DNA of 64,000 nucleotides from Allomyces macrogynus ATCC 38327 (GCA_000151295.1 GG745328.1:2561423-2625422); one strand, 5' to 3'. Shown: positions 33,805 through 45,312, counted from the first letter of the stretch. Notes: a model not told the origin generated them from the sequence alone. Made by a program: numbers and translations.

Positions 33805-34393
33805 GGTCGCCCAGCGGATTGTATTCGTGTCGAAGATGGTCTTGCAGCAAGTTGGATGCCTTGAAGGAGTGCTGAATTCGTCCAAAATCGGTTCGTCGTC
33901 GACGACGAGCAAAGGTCGTCCGCGTCGTGTCGCTGATCTGAAGTGGTGCACGTGGTCCCACGAACAACCTCTCCATCTCGCGGCAAGCGAACTGCCGACA
34001 CGACCACGGCGCGCAAGTGGCCACTTCCTGACGACGACGGTCAAGACAACGACGACTGGCCGCATCCCGCTCCCGTCGCCATGATGTCGATGCGCACTTG
34101 TACGTGCCGCGTTCAGCAACCCGGCCCGCCAGCACGCCAGCACGATTCAACAGCCACACCGTCAACCACTTCGCAAGCCTGACAGCCATCAATGGAAGCT
34201 GGCAGTTTGGATTGATGGGGCCCGTCTTGATTGCATGGGATCCTGAACGTTGTGCTGGCGGTGCTACGCTTGCGCGCCCTGCATCGACGCAAAGTTGCCC
34301 AAGACTGACACGGACATCCCTCGCTCGGCGTGTAGCGCGCGCCTTTGTGGTATGACTCGAGGCGCCCATCATTCGGCACTACCACGACGACGA
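33805..34393. other. Divergent promoter region PRP46 / NDUFA9
   Basis: About 590 bp between two divergent starts. Open frames here carry no recognisable domain. Confidence 0.45.
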
Positions 34394-35842
34394 ATGCGAC
34401 GGGCTCAATGTGCCGTCAAGGGTGCCACAAGCTGACGATTGACCGGGGACGCAACATCGCATCTAGCGCCAATTCTCGGATCTGGCTCGCCGCCCGACTG
34501 GTGTGATCCGACCATATTGGCCAGCATTTGTATCCGCATCGCGCGTCCGACCATGCGCTGACGCTCGATCTGCCGGTTTCTAGGCGCCGTGACCATCAAG
34601 TATGGCCCCGGCGGTCGTTCGTCGGCATCGGGCCAGACGGTCACCGTTTTCGGCTGCACGGGCTTTGTCGGCCGTTACCTCGTGAACCGCCTCGGTACCG
34701 ATTTTGTTCAAGCGTTTGTCTCGTCGCTCTCCTGGCTGACGCGGTTCCCTGTGGCTTCCTAGGCCAGGTCGGCACGCAGGTCGTGATGCCGTGGCGCAGT
34801 TACGAGGACTCGAACCGTCATCTCAAGCTCATGGGCGACCTCGGCAAGATGACCTCGGTGGTACGGTTGCTCTCCACCAGGTCTGAGTCGGCGATTGCTT
34901 TGTTTGCCGTCAAACTGACCGCTTGCTCGTTTGGCGACGTACCGCATCCAGCACTTTGACATTTACAACGCCAAGGAGCTCGCCGAGTGCGTGCGCAACA
35001 GCGACGTTGTCTACAACCTGATTGGCCGCGACTACGAGACCAAGAACTACACGTTCGAGAACGTGCACGTTGACGCGGCGCGCCACATTGCTCGCATCGC
35101 CCGCGAGGAGGGCGTCGCCAGCCTGGTGCAAATGTCGCACATCAACGCTAACGAGAACTCGCCGTCGGGCTTCTTCAAGACCAAGGCGCAGGCCGAGGTG
35201 GCCGCGCGCGAGGAGTTCCCGGACGTGACGATCGTGCGCAGCGCTGACATTTACGGCCACGAGGACCACACGATGCTGAACCTGATTGGCTGGCTCAGCA
35301 ACTTCCCGGCGCTGCCCGTGCCCAACGGCGGCAAGACGATCCGCCGCCCCGTGCACGTCTCGGACGTGGCCACGGTGCTTGCCGGTATTGCCTTTGACAG
35401 CACGGCCGCGGGCAAGACCTACGAGCTCTTCGGGTTCGTTTGGCGTTTTGTTCTCGCCCAGTTTGTGCTGCGTTTCTGGCGAAACTGACCATGTCGCCCG
35501 TCTCTCATTAGCCCCAAGGCCTACACGATCGACGAGATTGTCGACCTGTGGATTGAGCTGACGCGCAAGCCCGTGACCAAGGCCTACCCGCCCAAGTTCC
35601 TGTTCGAGACCTACTCCAAGTTTGTCGATGCGATCTCGCCGTACCCGAAGATCCACCCGGACCTGATCAAGCGGTTGCACATTGACGAGGAGCCGACGCT
35701 CGCTGGCGCGCGCACGCTGGCCGATGGTGGTGTCGCCAAGCCCAAGATTCTCGACTATGCGGCGCTCGAGGTGGTGCGCAGGTACCGCAAGCACGAAGAC
35801 TACCACCTGCCCGGCCGGATCCCGAAGCCCGACGAGCTGTAG
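34394..35842 (+). CDS. NDUFA9: Complex I 39-40 kDa subunit (NDUFA9)
   Basis: Accessory subunit of mitochondrial NADH:ubiquinone oxidoreductase with an SDR-type NAD(P)H-binding fold. Confident exons: 34584-34694, 34763-34860, 34952-35433 and 35512-35842. Motifs: GGRSSASGQTVTVFGCTGFV (modified Rossmann GxTGFxGRY), MGDLGKMT, NVVYNLIGRD-like DVVYNLIGRDYETKNYTFEN, SHINANENSPSGFFKTKAQA and the DKVERMHI-like PDLIKRLHIDEEPTLAG. The first exon is tentative: 34394-34421 (MRRAQCAVKG) fits in phase and gives a short basic leader, but needs a 162-nt intron, longer than its neighbours. Total about 349 residues. Presence of complex I implies aerobic mitochondria. Confidence 0.9.
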
Positions 35843-36895
35843 AGCGGCATGGGCGATTGTGTCCCGCTCCCAAACGGAGAGAGGGCAAATGGATGCTGGT
35901 AATTTGGCTCTTGCGCATTGTGTCGACGACGACGAAGGTAGTAGTTTTTTTCTCTGTTCAAATGCATCAATCACCCCAAGCAATCTTGCCACCAATGAGG
36001 AATCGTGTTGTCGTTCCATGCCTCCCCAGCAAAATCGAATTGTCGTCGCCCGCCGGCCGCAGGGCTCAACGAGAAGGAGCCGGTGCCGCAGGCCAGGTTG
36101 GTCGGTGTGGAGACTTGAAATCGTGATTTAGTAGCGTCCCGTGATCGCGTATATCACGGCTAAGAACGCTCCAAATCAGTGTCGCTCCCTCGACCTGTTC
36201 GCCTTTCTCCCTGCAGGCTCGCTGCAGACCGCCCCGACACGAACCCTGCCTTCGCGCCCACTCTCCGCTGCAACTTCCCGCAATCAACCCGCTCCCCCTT
36301 TCTCCGATCACTCGAACCCGCAACTTGGCTGCGCGCGTCTTTGGTCCTAGACCTGGGACAGCCGTCTTTTCTTGGACGCACCAGCCGGTCGAGTTCTCTT
36401 CCCGCTCCTTTAGCGCCGTTGCAACCCCCGTTCACGTCGCGCCCTCTTTTGCACGCGACGCCCACGAATTCTCTTGGGCACCCTCTGATTCCTCACGAGG
36501 ATCGAATTATCGTGCTCGACACGGTCAAGAAGGTAATTCGATTTGCCCTGACTGCGCTCGCCGGGTGCTGCCTTCGTCCGCGCCTTCCCCTCGTCGCCTG
36601 CGTCTTCACCCTCTCCGACCTGACGACCTTGGCTCGCTCGGGCTTCCGCGTCCCGTCTTGCCTTCCAGCCTGGAGCTCTCCATCACGACCACTTCCGTCA
36701 CGATCCCCACGTTGCTGCAACTGATCAGTGCGCCGTTCCCGTGCCCTCTCACCGGCGCAACTGTGCCGTCGACCGCACGACCGTCCTCGTCGTATCCTCC
36801 ACCCGGCCCTCATCCACCAACGTAAGTTCAACCGTGCCATCCGCCTGTCCACGCTGCATCACTTATGGCTGATCGCTGCTCTCACGTCGTCCAGC
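35843..36895. other. Long pyrimidine-rich upstream region of the PDE gene
   Basis: From about 36180 the plus strand is rich in C/T runs and is probably a long 5' leader and promoter of the phosphodiesterase. Two overlapping open frames (36179-36724 and 36325-36825) lack recognisable domains. A 5' UTR intron beginning near GTAATTCG at 36533 is possible but unproven. Confidence 0.4.
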
Positions 36896-39111
36896 ATGTT
36901 CCGCAGGGCGCGTCGAGACAGCGCTCCCGCACCCAAGTTGGCGCTGTCGCCCGCCGACAGCACGGGCCCGACTTCCGAGTCGGAGGGCGCAATTCCGTCG
37001 CAAACCACTCTTCCCGCACCGCCGCCGCCGGCAGGAACGCTTGCCTCGGCCATCACGACCGCTCAGACCGCCAGCTCCATCGTCGTCGCCACCACCACCA
37101 TGCCCGCCGCCACCACCACCATGCCCGCCGCCACCGTCCCGGCGGCAACGACGGAACCGACGCGCATCTTCGTCAAGGTGCTCGGCACCACGGACCCGCC
37201 AGCGCCGGTCCTCGTGTACCAGGGATGCACGCGCGCCGACTTGCGCGCGACGCTGTGCAGGTACGCACGGACCGCGGTCGCGTGGTGGGTGGAGTTGATG
37301 GGTGAAGAGTGCTGACGCGTGGGCTGGCGTAGTGTTGCCAAGGTCGCGGAGCCCGACAGCCGCGTGATCTTGGCGTTGCGCAAGGGTGATGGTGCGCTGA
37401 TGCCGATTGGGTTGCAGTTGCCGGCCAACTCGCAGGAGGACCCGTACGAGCTGTCGGTCAAGATCAGTACGCATCGACACCGTTCCCCTTCGCTCTTGCT
37501 CTTGGTTACTGACTCTGTGTCGCGATGATAGTCGGCCAGGACGTGCCCGAGCAGGACAACGGGTCCGAGTTTTCACCGCACCGGATCGCCGTGCTCGACG
37601 CGCAGCTGACGGCCGTGTCCAAGGCCATGGACCCGATCCGCGACCTGCACGGGCTCCAGGCCAAGGTGGCTGCATTCCAGAAGCGGCTCGAGGTTCGTTT
37701 GCGCTCCACGCCTTGCGCCCTCCACCGGCTTCTGACCCCGTCTCTTCCCGTCCAAACAGCTCGCCGAGAAAAACCTGATCATGACGCAGTACAAGGCGCC
37801 CAAGCCGAGCATGCGCGTGCTCAAGCGGCTCACCAAGGTGGAGCCCATCTTTGCCGACCAGCCCAAGTACATTTTCACGCCAGACACGGTCGCCTACCTC
37901 AAGCAAACGCAATTCAACAACTGGCAGTGGGAGGATAACGAAATGGCGGCGCTCATTGAGCACATGTTCATTGAGCTCGGACTCGTCGCACGGTTCAAGA
38001 TGGACTTGGCCACGCTCAAGCGGTTCCTGCACACGATCAAGGATGCGTATAACGCGAACCCGTTTCATAATTTCCGGCATTGCTTTTGCGTGACACAAAT
38101 GGTACGACTACTCTTGTCATTGGCGTTCGCGCGCGGGTCGCGATGCTCACTCGATGTCGTTCGTTTCTAGTTCTACGGGATGCTGAACGAGTGCGATTTG
38201 GTGACCAAGCTCGACCCGATCGAGATGCTGATCGGCCTCGTGTCCTGGTATGTCTCCCCTTCCGCACCCCTCTGCTCATTTTCCTCGTCCCCACGCTCAC
38301 CATGCGCAACTCGACCAACAGCATCATCCACGACGTCGACCATCCCGGATTCAACAATGCCTACCAAGTGAACGCGCGCACCGAATTGGCCATCATCTAC
38401 AACGACCAGTCGCCGCTCGAGAACCACCACTGCGCGGTCGGGTTCCGCATCTTGCGGTCGCCGAAATGCAACATATTCGCGCAGTTGTCGAACAAGGAGT
38501 ACGAGCACGTGCGCAAGGGCATTGTGCGGTGCGTACTCTCGACCGACTTGACCAAGCACGGCGAGATTATGACAAAGTTCAAGGCAACCGCGGAAAATTT
38601 CAAGTTTGCCGATGTCGAGCACAAGGCGCAGGTACGACTCTTAATTGCCAGCCGCGGGCTCCGGTATCGATGCTGACCCGCCATGGTGTAGCTGCTCGTC
38701 ATGATGGTGAAATGTGCCGACATTTCCAACGAAGCGCGCCCCGCGGACGTGGCCGAACCCTGGCTCGACTGTTTGCTCGAAGAGTACTTTGCTCAGTCGG
38801 ACCGCGAAAAGCTCGTGGGTCTACCCGTTGCGCCATTCATGGACCGCGACAAGGTGACCAAGCCGGGCGCGCAGATTGGGTTCATTCAGTTTGTGCTCGT
38901 GCCGCTGTTTGAGAACCTCGGGTCGGTGTTGCCGCAGCTCCACGTCAACGTCATCTCGCAAATCAAGAAGTCCCTCGCGTATTACCAGGATCTCGGCGAG
39001 AAGTTGAAGGCTGCGACAGCGGCAGCAGCAGCAGCGGCGGCGGCGGGACCTGCGACCGCGGTGGGGACGGCGGAGCGCGCGGCGCCAGCGCCGCAGAAGG
39101 CGTCGGCGTGA
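36896..39111 (+). CDS. PDE9-like 3',5'-cyclic nucleotide phosphodiesterase
   Basis: Class I cyclic nucleotide phosphodiesterase, closest in motifs to PDE9A, which prefers cGMP. Exons 36896-37260, 37333-37466, 37532-37692, 37760-38101, 38171-38247, 38322-38631 and 38692-39111 give 602 residues, all junctions in frame. The metal-binding histidines and aspartates are in HNFRHCFCVTQ, IIHDVDHPGFNNAYQVNART and KCADISNEARP. The Q-pocket region reads DREKLVGLPVAPFMDRDKVT and AQIGFIQFVLVPLFE. The N-terminal part resembles the small PDE9A leader (RIFVKVLGTTDPPAPVLVYQ). The tail is an alanine-rich low-complexity stretch. Zoosporic fungi use cGMP signalling in zoospore phototaxis, so a cGMP phosphodiesterase is plausible, but specificity is not shown. 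Confidence 0.93.
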
Positions 39112-39910
39112 GGTGGGGGTGTCGATCTCGTAGGGGATATCGTATGGATGGGGGCGGTTGAGGTGGAAACTTGTCGGGGCTGAAGCGGGTGACGGTAACG
39201 GAAACGCGTGTCTAGACTATATTCGCGTTGTCATTTCCTCGATGTCGTTGGGTGTGGACCAGACTTGAGTACAACGGTTGATCTATTTGGTGAGCCAGAC
39301 CACAAACAGACGTACTCGAAATTTCATATTGTTCAGGGACCTGCAGCGTGAAGGTGCGAGTGAGTCAACGCCCCATCGCCAACGGTGAACCAGGCGGGTG
39401 TCGGTGTGGGTGGACCCAACGCGTACAAGACTCCCGCGCTGACTGGGGCCGAAGACTTGCGCAAGACCGGCGGGTACTTGACCTTGTGGCGGCGCTTGTC
39501 GGAGCGAATCAGGCTGTGAGATAGGAAGGTGGTCAGAGGCCGATGGTGAGGGGTCGCGCTGGAGAGTCGCGGAAATTTGACGGTTCGTTCAAGAGAGGAG
39601 TCAGAACTCTGAGCAGAGCGTACTGCAAATTGTGTTGTGGTTCCAAAGCTCAAACCCCGCCCCCAGCTGGCAGTCAACGTCGCAAGCTGACCAGAACTTG
39701 CAATCATCGTGCCCCAACGCGCGTCGAGCGCGAGTCCCAGCATTGCAGCAGTACCGCGTCCAAGGCGACAACTTCACCCAAGGGCTACAGCGACGGAAGA
39801 GCAACCCGTATTTATCAACGGTCGAACGGTCCACTTTTGCGGCCAAACGCGCACCAGTCGGCCCGCTACCAGTTGATCATTTGCCAAGCAAGATCAAGCA
39901 CAAGCTGGCA
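39112..39910. other. Gap between PDE and LRR genes
   Basis: No separate gene seen. The plus-strand frame of the LRR gene is open back to 39632, so the LRR protein could start upstream of 39911; the extension has no recognisable features. Confidence 0.45.
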
Positions 39911-41737
39911 ATGACCTTGCCACGACTATCGACACGGCCATTTTCGGCAGCGGGCGTGGTTGCGGTACTACGCCGAGCCGACGACGGCTCAGCCGATGTG
40001 GTCGTCACGACGTTGAGCATGGGCAAAGGTGACGACGTGGTCGTTTCCCAAGACGTGCGCCGCGTCCCGGTTCCACAACATGAGCACGGCCGCGACAACG
40101 CGGTGATCAACGTCGAGCTGCCGCTTTCGCACCTCACGCCGCCCGTGCACACGCTCCTGATCCCGCCCACCTACGTGCCGTTCCTCGCCGACCGCGTTAC
40201 GGTTCTCAACCTCGCCGGCAATAGCCTTGAAACTCTACCGGCGACCTTGTGGTCGTTGACGAGCCTGCGCGAGCTCAACGTGAGTCACAACGCGCTCTCA
40301 CGGCTCTCCCCGCTCGTCGCATGCCTCGCGGGCCTGGTGGAGCTGCACATCAACGGCAACCAGCTCACGGAAATGCCTTCGACGCTCGCGCAGTGCACTC
40401 GCCTCGCCGTTCTTGATGCGTCCGACAATCGCCTGACGAGTCTGCCCGCGACACTCTTGACGCTGCCCTCGCTCCGGCGCCTGTGGGTCGACAACAACCA
40501 GTTTGCGTCAGCGCTGGCGGGCACGACAACGACGACAGCTGCATCGAGCACTGCCCGCGCTACGACACGTATTTTCCAGCCGATCACGCAACCGCCGTCG
40601 TTGCGCAAGCTCGCCGTGCAAGCGGCCGCCGTCTACCTCAAGTCGCACGACTGGCACGCGTTTTGCCACCATTGCCCCGACTACCAGTACCCGTCGCCGC
40701 GCCGGATCGCGCGGCACCTCGTCGGCGAGCTGCGTGCGGCTGCTGCTGCGGAGCAAGGGGCCGCGCCTGACCCGCACCACCACCACGCGGTCCAGCGGCT
40801 GCTCACGGCTCTCTTCAGTCAGAATCCGGCACCCAAGGCGATGCACGGCGGTTTGCAACGGTCGCGCGCGACGGATCTCGACCTGTCGTTGCTCGACTGG
40901 GACATGGCCGACGAGGAGGTCGATGGTGCGGACCATGATGCCGGATACGATTTGTTTGTCCGAGATCCGAACGGGTTCGAGGTCGCAGAACGGATCGCGA
41001 ACTGCGACTCGTCCTCGAGTGACAACGACGTGCGGTTTGCGCAGTCGGTTTGGCGCCGGATACTCGATCGGATTCGCGCCATGCTCGCGCCAACCGAGGT
41101 CGCTCGGCAAGTTGGATCTCCGTCGACACCTCCACCCGACGAGAGCGCGCAACCCGCAACGTCGCGCCACCTGTCCATCCGCACGCACCGGACCGACGAA
41201 CTGTGCAAGGATCTACCGCCGCCGACCCCACGATCCGGGCCCATGTCGGCCGCCTCGAGCCCGACCAAGAGTGACGGTGCCAGCCCGACGAGCTGGAGTC
41301 TCGCGACCAGCAACCCGCGTTCACCACTCACCCCTTCGATCCCGAGCCCTCCATCGGCATTCGGGTACTTTTGCCTGTTCCAGATCATGCCGACGCCGCT
41401 GGTCCTGGCGCTGTCCGTGCCGCAAGACGTGTGTGCGTCGTGCATGGCCGGGATTTACTACCCGCCGCGAACAACGTCGCAGAGCGACGACACGATCCGG
41501 TTTGCGACGCTGCAGGCCGTGCTCGGCAATTTCGTACCGCTCGAGTGGCACCTGTGCAGCGTCAAGTGTTGGCTCAAGGTGTGCCAGAGCGTCTGGCAGA
41601 CGCGGTCGGCCACGATTAAGGTGCGCCGCGCAGCACCCGTGCCGGCTGGGGCGGTGACGGCGACGTGGGCAACCGCGCAGGGGGCTGTTCGGAGCGCGGC
41701 AACAGATGGGTCGCGTACTCGTGCTGGGTCGTTGTAG
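39911..41737 (+). CDS. Leucine-rich repeat protein with C-terminal Cys-rich region
   Basis: Intronless, 608 residues from the ATG at 39911 (an in-frame ATG at 39632 would add 93). About residues 98-200 contain four to five typical LRRs of 23 residues (LNLAGNSLETLPATLWSLTS, LRELNVSHNALSRL, LVELHINGNQLTEMPSTL, LAVLDASDNRLTSLPATL). A Thr-rich spacer follows, then a helical region (LRKLAVQAAAVYLKSHDWHAF) and an S/P-rich linker. The last 130 residues contain VCASCMAGIYYPP and HLCSVKCWLKVC, a CxxC...CxxxC pattern that may bind zinc. The overall arrangement resembles uncharacterised fungal LRR proteins; function unknown, presumably a scaffold. Confidence 0.75.
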   Translation: MTLPRLSTRPFSAAGVVAVLRRADDGSADVVVTTLSMGKGDDVVVSQDVRRVPVPQHEHGRDNAVINVELPLSHLTPPVHTLLIPPTYVPFLADRVTVLNLAGNSLETLPATLWSLTSLRELNVSHNALSRLSPLVACLAGLVELHINGNQLTEMPSTLAQCTRLAVLDASDNRLTSLPATLLTLPSLRRLWVDNNQFASALAGTTTTTAASSTARATTRIFQPITQPPSLRKLAVQAAAVYLKSHDWHAFCHHCPDYQYPSPRRIARHLVGELRAAAAAEQGAAPDPHHHHAVQRLLTALFSQNPAPKAMHGGLQRSRATDLDLSLLDWDMADEEVDGADHDAGYDLFVRDPNGFEVAERIANCDSSSSDNDVRFAQSVWRRILDRIRAMLAPTEVARQVGSPSTPPPDESAQPATSRHLSIRTHRTDELCKDLPPPTPRSGPMSAASSPTKSDGASPTSWSLATSNPRSPLTPSIPSPPSAFGYFCLFQIMPTPLVLALSVPQDVCASCMAGIYYPPRTTSQSDDTIRFATLQAVLGNFVPLEWHLCSVKCWLKVCQSVWQTRSATIKVRRAAPVPAGAVTATWATAQGAVRSAATDGSRTRAGSL

Positions 41738-43323
41738 GGGGACTGAACTGAGAATGTGTCGGGTGGAGAAGACTCAGCATCGGGTAATGGAACTAGCTCC
41801 ATTTATTTTAGCCCTACTCCTCGTCACACACACCTGGTTCTTGTCGTGTACGGTCTCGTTCAACCAGACTCACAATCTCACATCCATTTCGCGAGCTCCA
41901 CGAGGCCAATATGGCTCGCGCTGACGGCCATGAATAGCTCGCAAGCCGGCGACCAACAGCCACTTGCTCCCGTCCGTTTCGGTCCTTCCTCTCGCTGAAG
42001 ATCAACGAAAGATCACAATTTTCGACCCACCAATATCTTCTTGCAGCTTTGCGCAGTGTCGGTTCAATCGCGACCAGCCCGTGTGCATCGACATCTTCAG
42101 CCGGGAGACAAAATCCTTCGCGTTGGCTCAGCACAATGCAGCATGCAACCAGCTGGATCGCGCAATGAACCGGGCCAATTTGCCCCCAGAAACGCGTGCT
42201 TTTCGCGCAAGCGCGTACACTTCAGTCGACCTCCCTCGCGCGTCTCTTGAGAATGTCGTGCAACCAGCAGCGCGAAATTGAACACGCGTCGATGTACCGC
42301 TGGCGCATGGCGTCCGTTTTCGTGCTCGTCGCGCGTGATGAACACGGTCTATTCTGGCGCGCCTTACAGCTCGTTGTTCTGGTGCGATCAAGCAACGGGA
42401 GACCGCCAGCGTCGCGGGCGTTGACCTGCTGCCTGGCGCTCCCCACCCCGTCTGCGATGGTGGAAGCGTGCGGTTAGCGTGTCGCCAAGGATAATTTTCG
42501 CGTCAGTCCAAGTGTCCGCGTAATGCGTTGGAGATGGGACCAAGATTTGGTTGCGCCCCAGACCAGCCTGCACAAGCGGCACGCACGGATCAGATTTGGC
42601 GGCGATGCGGGAGATGCGCGGGCATGCACTTGCATGCGAGAGTCCGGCGCCTCTGACGGGTCCTGGCCGCGGTTGGTCATGCACGCGCGCAAGAAGCGAA
42701 AGAAATGATCGGTTCATCTTGGCCGTGTGCCACGGCACGCTCATCGACCATCGACCGCGAGCCCAGGCATCATGGTTGCATCGCGAGGAACGAGCTCGAA
42801 GCACGCCGGTCGATGAAGTCGGGGTTTGCTTGACGGAGTCACCTGCCGCGGCGTCGTGGCTGGCCGGCCAGCTGTCGCTGGTCATCCGACCGCGAGGCGC
42901 GCGCGTGGTGTTGTTGGTCGGCACATCCATCGCACCATCCAAACTTCGCTTCTGTTCTGTCCGCTCGGCCTCCTGTCACCCAAACCTCGCCTTGGCATCG
43001 ACACCGAGCAACACGACACGCGCTATAAAAGGTCGCCGCTCCCCCTTCTCCCAGCTGTGACTTCACCGCCGCTGCCGCCGACCAACGACACCGATCCAAG
43101 CTCGCGCCGCCCCCCACGCACCCGCTCCGCTCCTGCGCCCCGGCCTCGCCCCGTCGAGTGCCTCCTCACCTTCTGTCCGTCCCGCTGTGCCCTCGCCCGT
43201 CTCCATCGCGCGCGTGGTTTGCCGGCCCGTCTGCTCTCCTTTTCCGCGCCCCCGCATTTGCATGCTCGCCCGGGCCCGACAAGTCACTTCACCGCTGGTC
43301 CACCCACCCATCGAACCTCCGAT
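41738..43323. other. 1.6-kb intergenic region
   Basis: No supported gene. A TATAAAAG at 43024-43031 and the pyrimidine-rich stretch after it look like promoter and 5' leader of the next gene. The plus-strand frame is open from 42826 through the leader, but the TATA box lies inside it, which argues for the later ATG at 43324. Confidence 0.45.
43024..43031 (+). promoter_or_regulatory. TATA box
   Basis: TATAAAAG 293 nt upstream of the ATG at 43324, followed by a C/T-rich leader. Confidence 0.45.
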
Positions 43324-44265
43324 ATGACTGCTCGACACCATCGACACCAGCATCACAACCATCATGCCGGCCGACCGGCTGCCAAGCCCTCGGCCCCGCT
43401 GGCCATTGTCACGAGCCCCGCTCAGATCGCTTCCACCGGTTCAGCTGCCGCTACGACCAGCCCGACGCGCCGCCGGTGCGACGCACTCAAGCTTCCGTCG
43501 GCCGCTGTGCACGCCACTACGCGCGTGCTTGACCGTGCCGCGGTTCTCATGCATGAAGTCGACGATGTCGACCTCAACGAAGACGAAGACGATGCCGCGC
43601 TCGAGTTGCGGTTCAGCAAGCTCGATGTGACAGACTGCGACGAGGACGAGGCTGTCGTCGGTGATACCGACGCGCACCACCCGCTCCTGTCGTCGTCGCA
43701 CGACTCGGCCATTGATTTTGACATCTACACAACGCAGCTCGCCGCGGAGCGCAAGCCTGCCCTGACCACCACCACCACCACCACCACCACTACCACCAAG
43801 TCGGTCACGTTTGACCTCGCACACAACTCGGTGCGCATTCTCCCGCGCGACTCTGGCAAGGCCTGGAAAAAGCTCGACAAGCAGTTGGCCGCTGCCGGGA
43901 TCACGACCGCTGTCACGCGCGCGTTTGCGTGCTACCACCTGTACGAGTTCCACGGGGAGCCCGTGCTTGCGCTCGACGCGCCCGTGACCCCAAACGTGCG
44001 CGACCTCGTGATGCAGCGCATTCCCGTGCGCTCAGCCCTGAAACCTGTCGTCAATGACCTGTGTGTCGACCACGTGCGCGTGGCGCGCATGTGTCACGTC
44101 GAAGACCTTGAGCCGGAAAAGGCGATTTTGCTGGCCTGGCGCGACGATTGGGAGATTGGGATGCCCGTGCCCGACATGGAAATGCCCGTGCGTAAGAGTC
44201 GCCGGCGCCGGTTGTTGGAAGAGGCGGCGGCCAAAGCCGCGGCTGCGTTGGCGGCCGAGTCGTGA
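43324..44265 (+). CDS. Unknown protein with possible PP1-docking motif
   Basis: Intronless, 313 residues. His-rich start (ARHHRHQHHNHHAG), an acidic middle (VDDVDLNEDEDDAALELRFS), then a poly-Thr run encoded by an ACC repeat, directly followed by KSVTFDLAHNSVRI. KSVTF fits the RVxF consensus by which regulatory subunits dock on protein phosphatase 1. The rest (AWKKLDKQLAAAGITTAVTR, YHLYEFHGEPVLALDAPVTP, DHVRVARMCHVEDLEPEKA) looks folded and conserved-like but I do not recognise it. It ends with a basic and then alanine-rich helix. The PP1 link is inference from one short motif. Confidence 0.65.
   Translation: MTARHHRHQHHNHHAGRPAAKPSAPLAIVTSPAQIASTGSAAATTSPTRRRCDALKLPSAAVHATTRVLDRAAVLMHEVDDVDLNEDEDDAALELRFSKLDVTDCDEDEAVVGDTDAHHPLLSSSHDSAIDFDIYTTQLAAERKPALTTTTTTTTTTTKSVTFDLAHNSVRILPRDSGKAWKKLDKQLAAAGITTAVTRAFACYHLYEFHGEPVLALDAPVTPNVRDLVMQRIPVRSALKPVVNDLCVDHVRVARMCHVEDLEPEKAILLAWRDDWEIGMPVPDMEMPVRKSRRRRLLEEAAAKAAAALAAES
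43764..43797 (+). repeat. ACC trinucleotide run encoding poly-Thr
   Basis: About eleven Thr codons, mostly ACC, inside the unknown protein at 43324-44265, just before the KSVTF motif. Confidence 0.85.
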
Positions 44266-44394
44266 GAGAGAGAGGGGAGAGGGGGAGTGTTGGATCAAGA
44301 GTTTAATTGGAGTGCTGTACATTGGAATACGACCGCATTTATTGTAACCAAAGGGGAACAGATGGAGAAGATTTCAAATCTGCCGCGAGTCGCG

Positions 44395-45312
44395 CTAGTC
44401 TTCACCTCGCCACGGACAGTTGCTCTGGAAACCAGGGAACGGTCGGTCAGCGAGTGGACGCGAGGTGCAGGTGGAGAGTCTGGTGAACGAACCAATCAAC
44501 CACGCCATGCCTTCGCTGAGACCTTGGCCCGTCAGCGCGCTACATTCGCTGGACTCGACAACGAATCCAGGAGTGAGACCACATTCTCGTTCCAGACATG
44601 CTTAAACACGCACCAGATATACCACGACCGGTCCTTAAACGCGTCGAGCCCGAGAATCGCCGCGACCTCTGCCGCGGGCATCGTGTCGGCCATGTCGCAC
44701 TTGTTGCACAGAAACAGGAACGGACACTCGCGCACCTTGAGCTCTACTTGCCGCGCATCGCGTCACGCCAGCATTCCAATCGGGCCCAACATCCGGCCCA
44801 ACACAACGCACCGGAATTGTGGAGCACATCGAGCAACTCTCGCCTCGCGCACTCAATACGCGTCTTGTCGGCCGCATCAATCACAAATACGACCGCGTCG
44901 GTCTCAGCGGCATAGTACGGCCACAAATCGCGGTACCGCGCGCTACCCGACATGTCGAACACTGTCAGCTGTACGTGGTCGCGCGTGAACCGGTCAATCT
45001 GGTGCGAGAAGTGCGTGAGCGACTTGTCCACCTGGTCGCGATGGCCGGAGGGGCCGTACGTGGAACCCGACGGTTGGCGGGATTTGATCGGCTGGCACCT
45101 GCGACGCCGCGGTCAATTCAACGGCCCTCGAGTTAGGGTGCAGAATAAACAATGTGTTGTTGGGCCGACAAAAGACATACGCGCGACGAATCGGGCTTGT
45201 AATACTGGACTATCGTCGACTTGCCGGCATTGTCCAACCCAACGACCAGGAGCGACGCCTTGCGGGAACGATAACGGCCGAGGAACGACGTAATGGCCGA
45301 CATAAACCCCAT
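44395..45312 (-). CDS. ARL6: ARL6/BBS3 small GTPase
   Basis: ARF-like GTPase that recruits the BBSome coat to ciliary membranes. Exons 45312-45181, 45098-45060, 44998-44812, 44746-44614 and 44539-44395 give 211 residues. Gly2 (MGFMSAITSFLGRY) allows N-terminal lipidation or amphipathic membrane binding. Nucleotide motifs: GLDNAGKST (G1), PPTVGF (G2), FDMSGSARYRDLW (G3, with the FDMSG that distinguishes ARL6 from the WDxGG of other ARFs), NKCD (G4) and CALT (G5). Alignment length through each intron matches animal ARL6 exactly. The C-terminus is about 25 residues longer than usual. Lies 400 bp from TMEM216 on the same strand. Confidence 0.93.
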
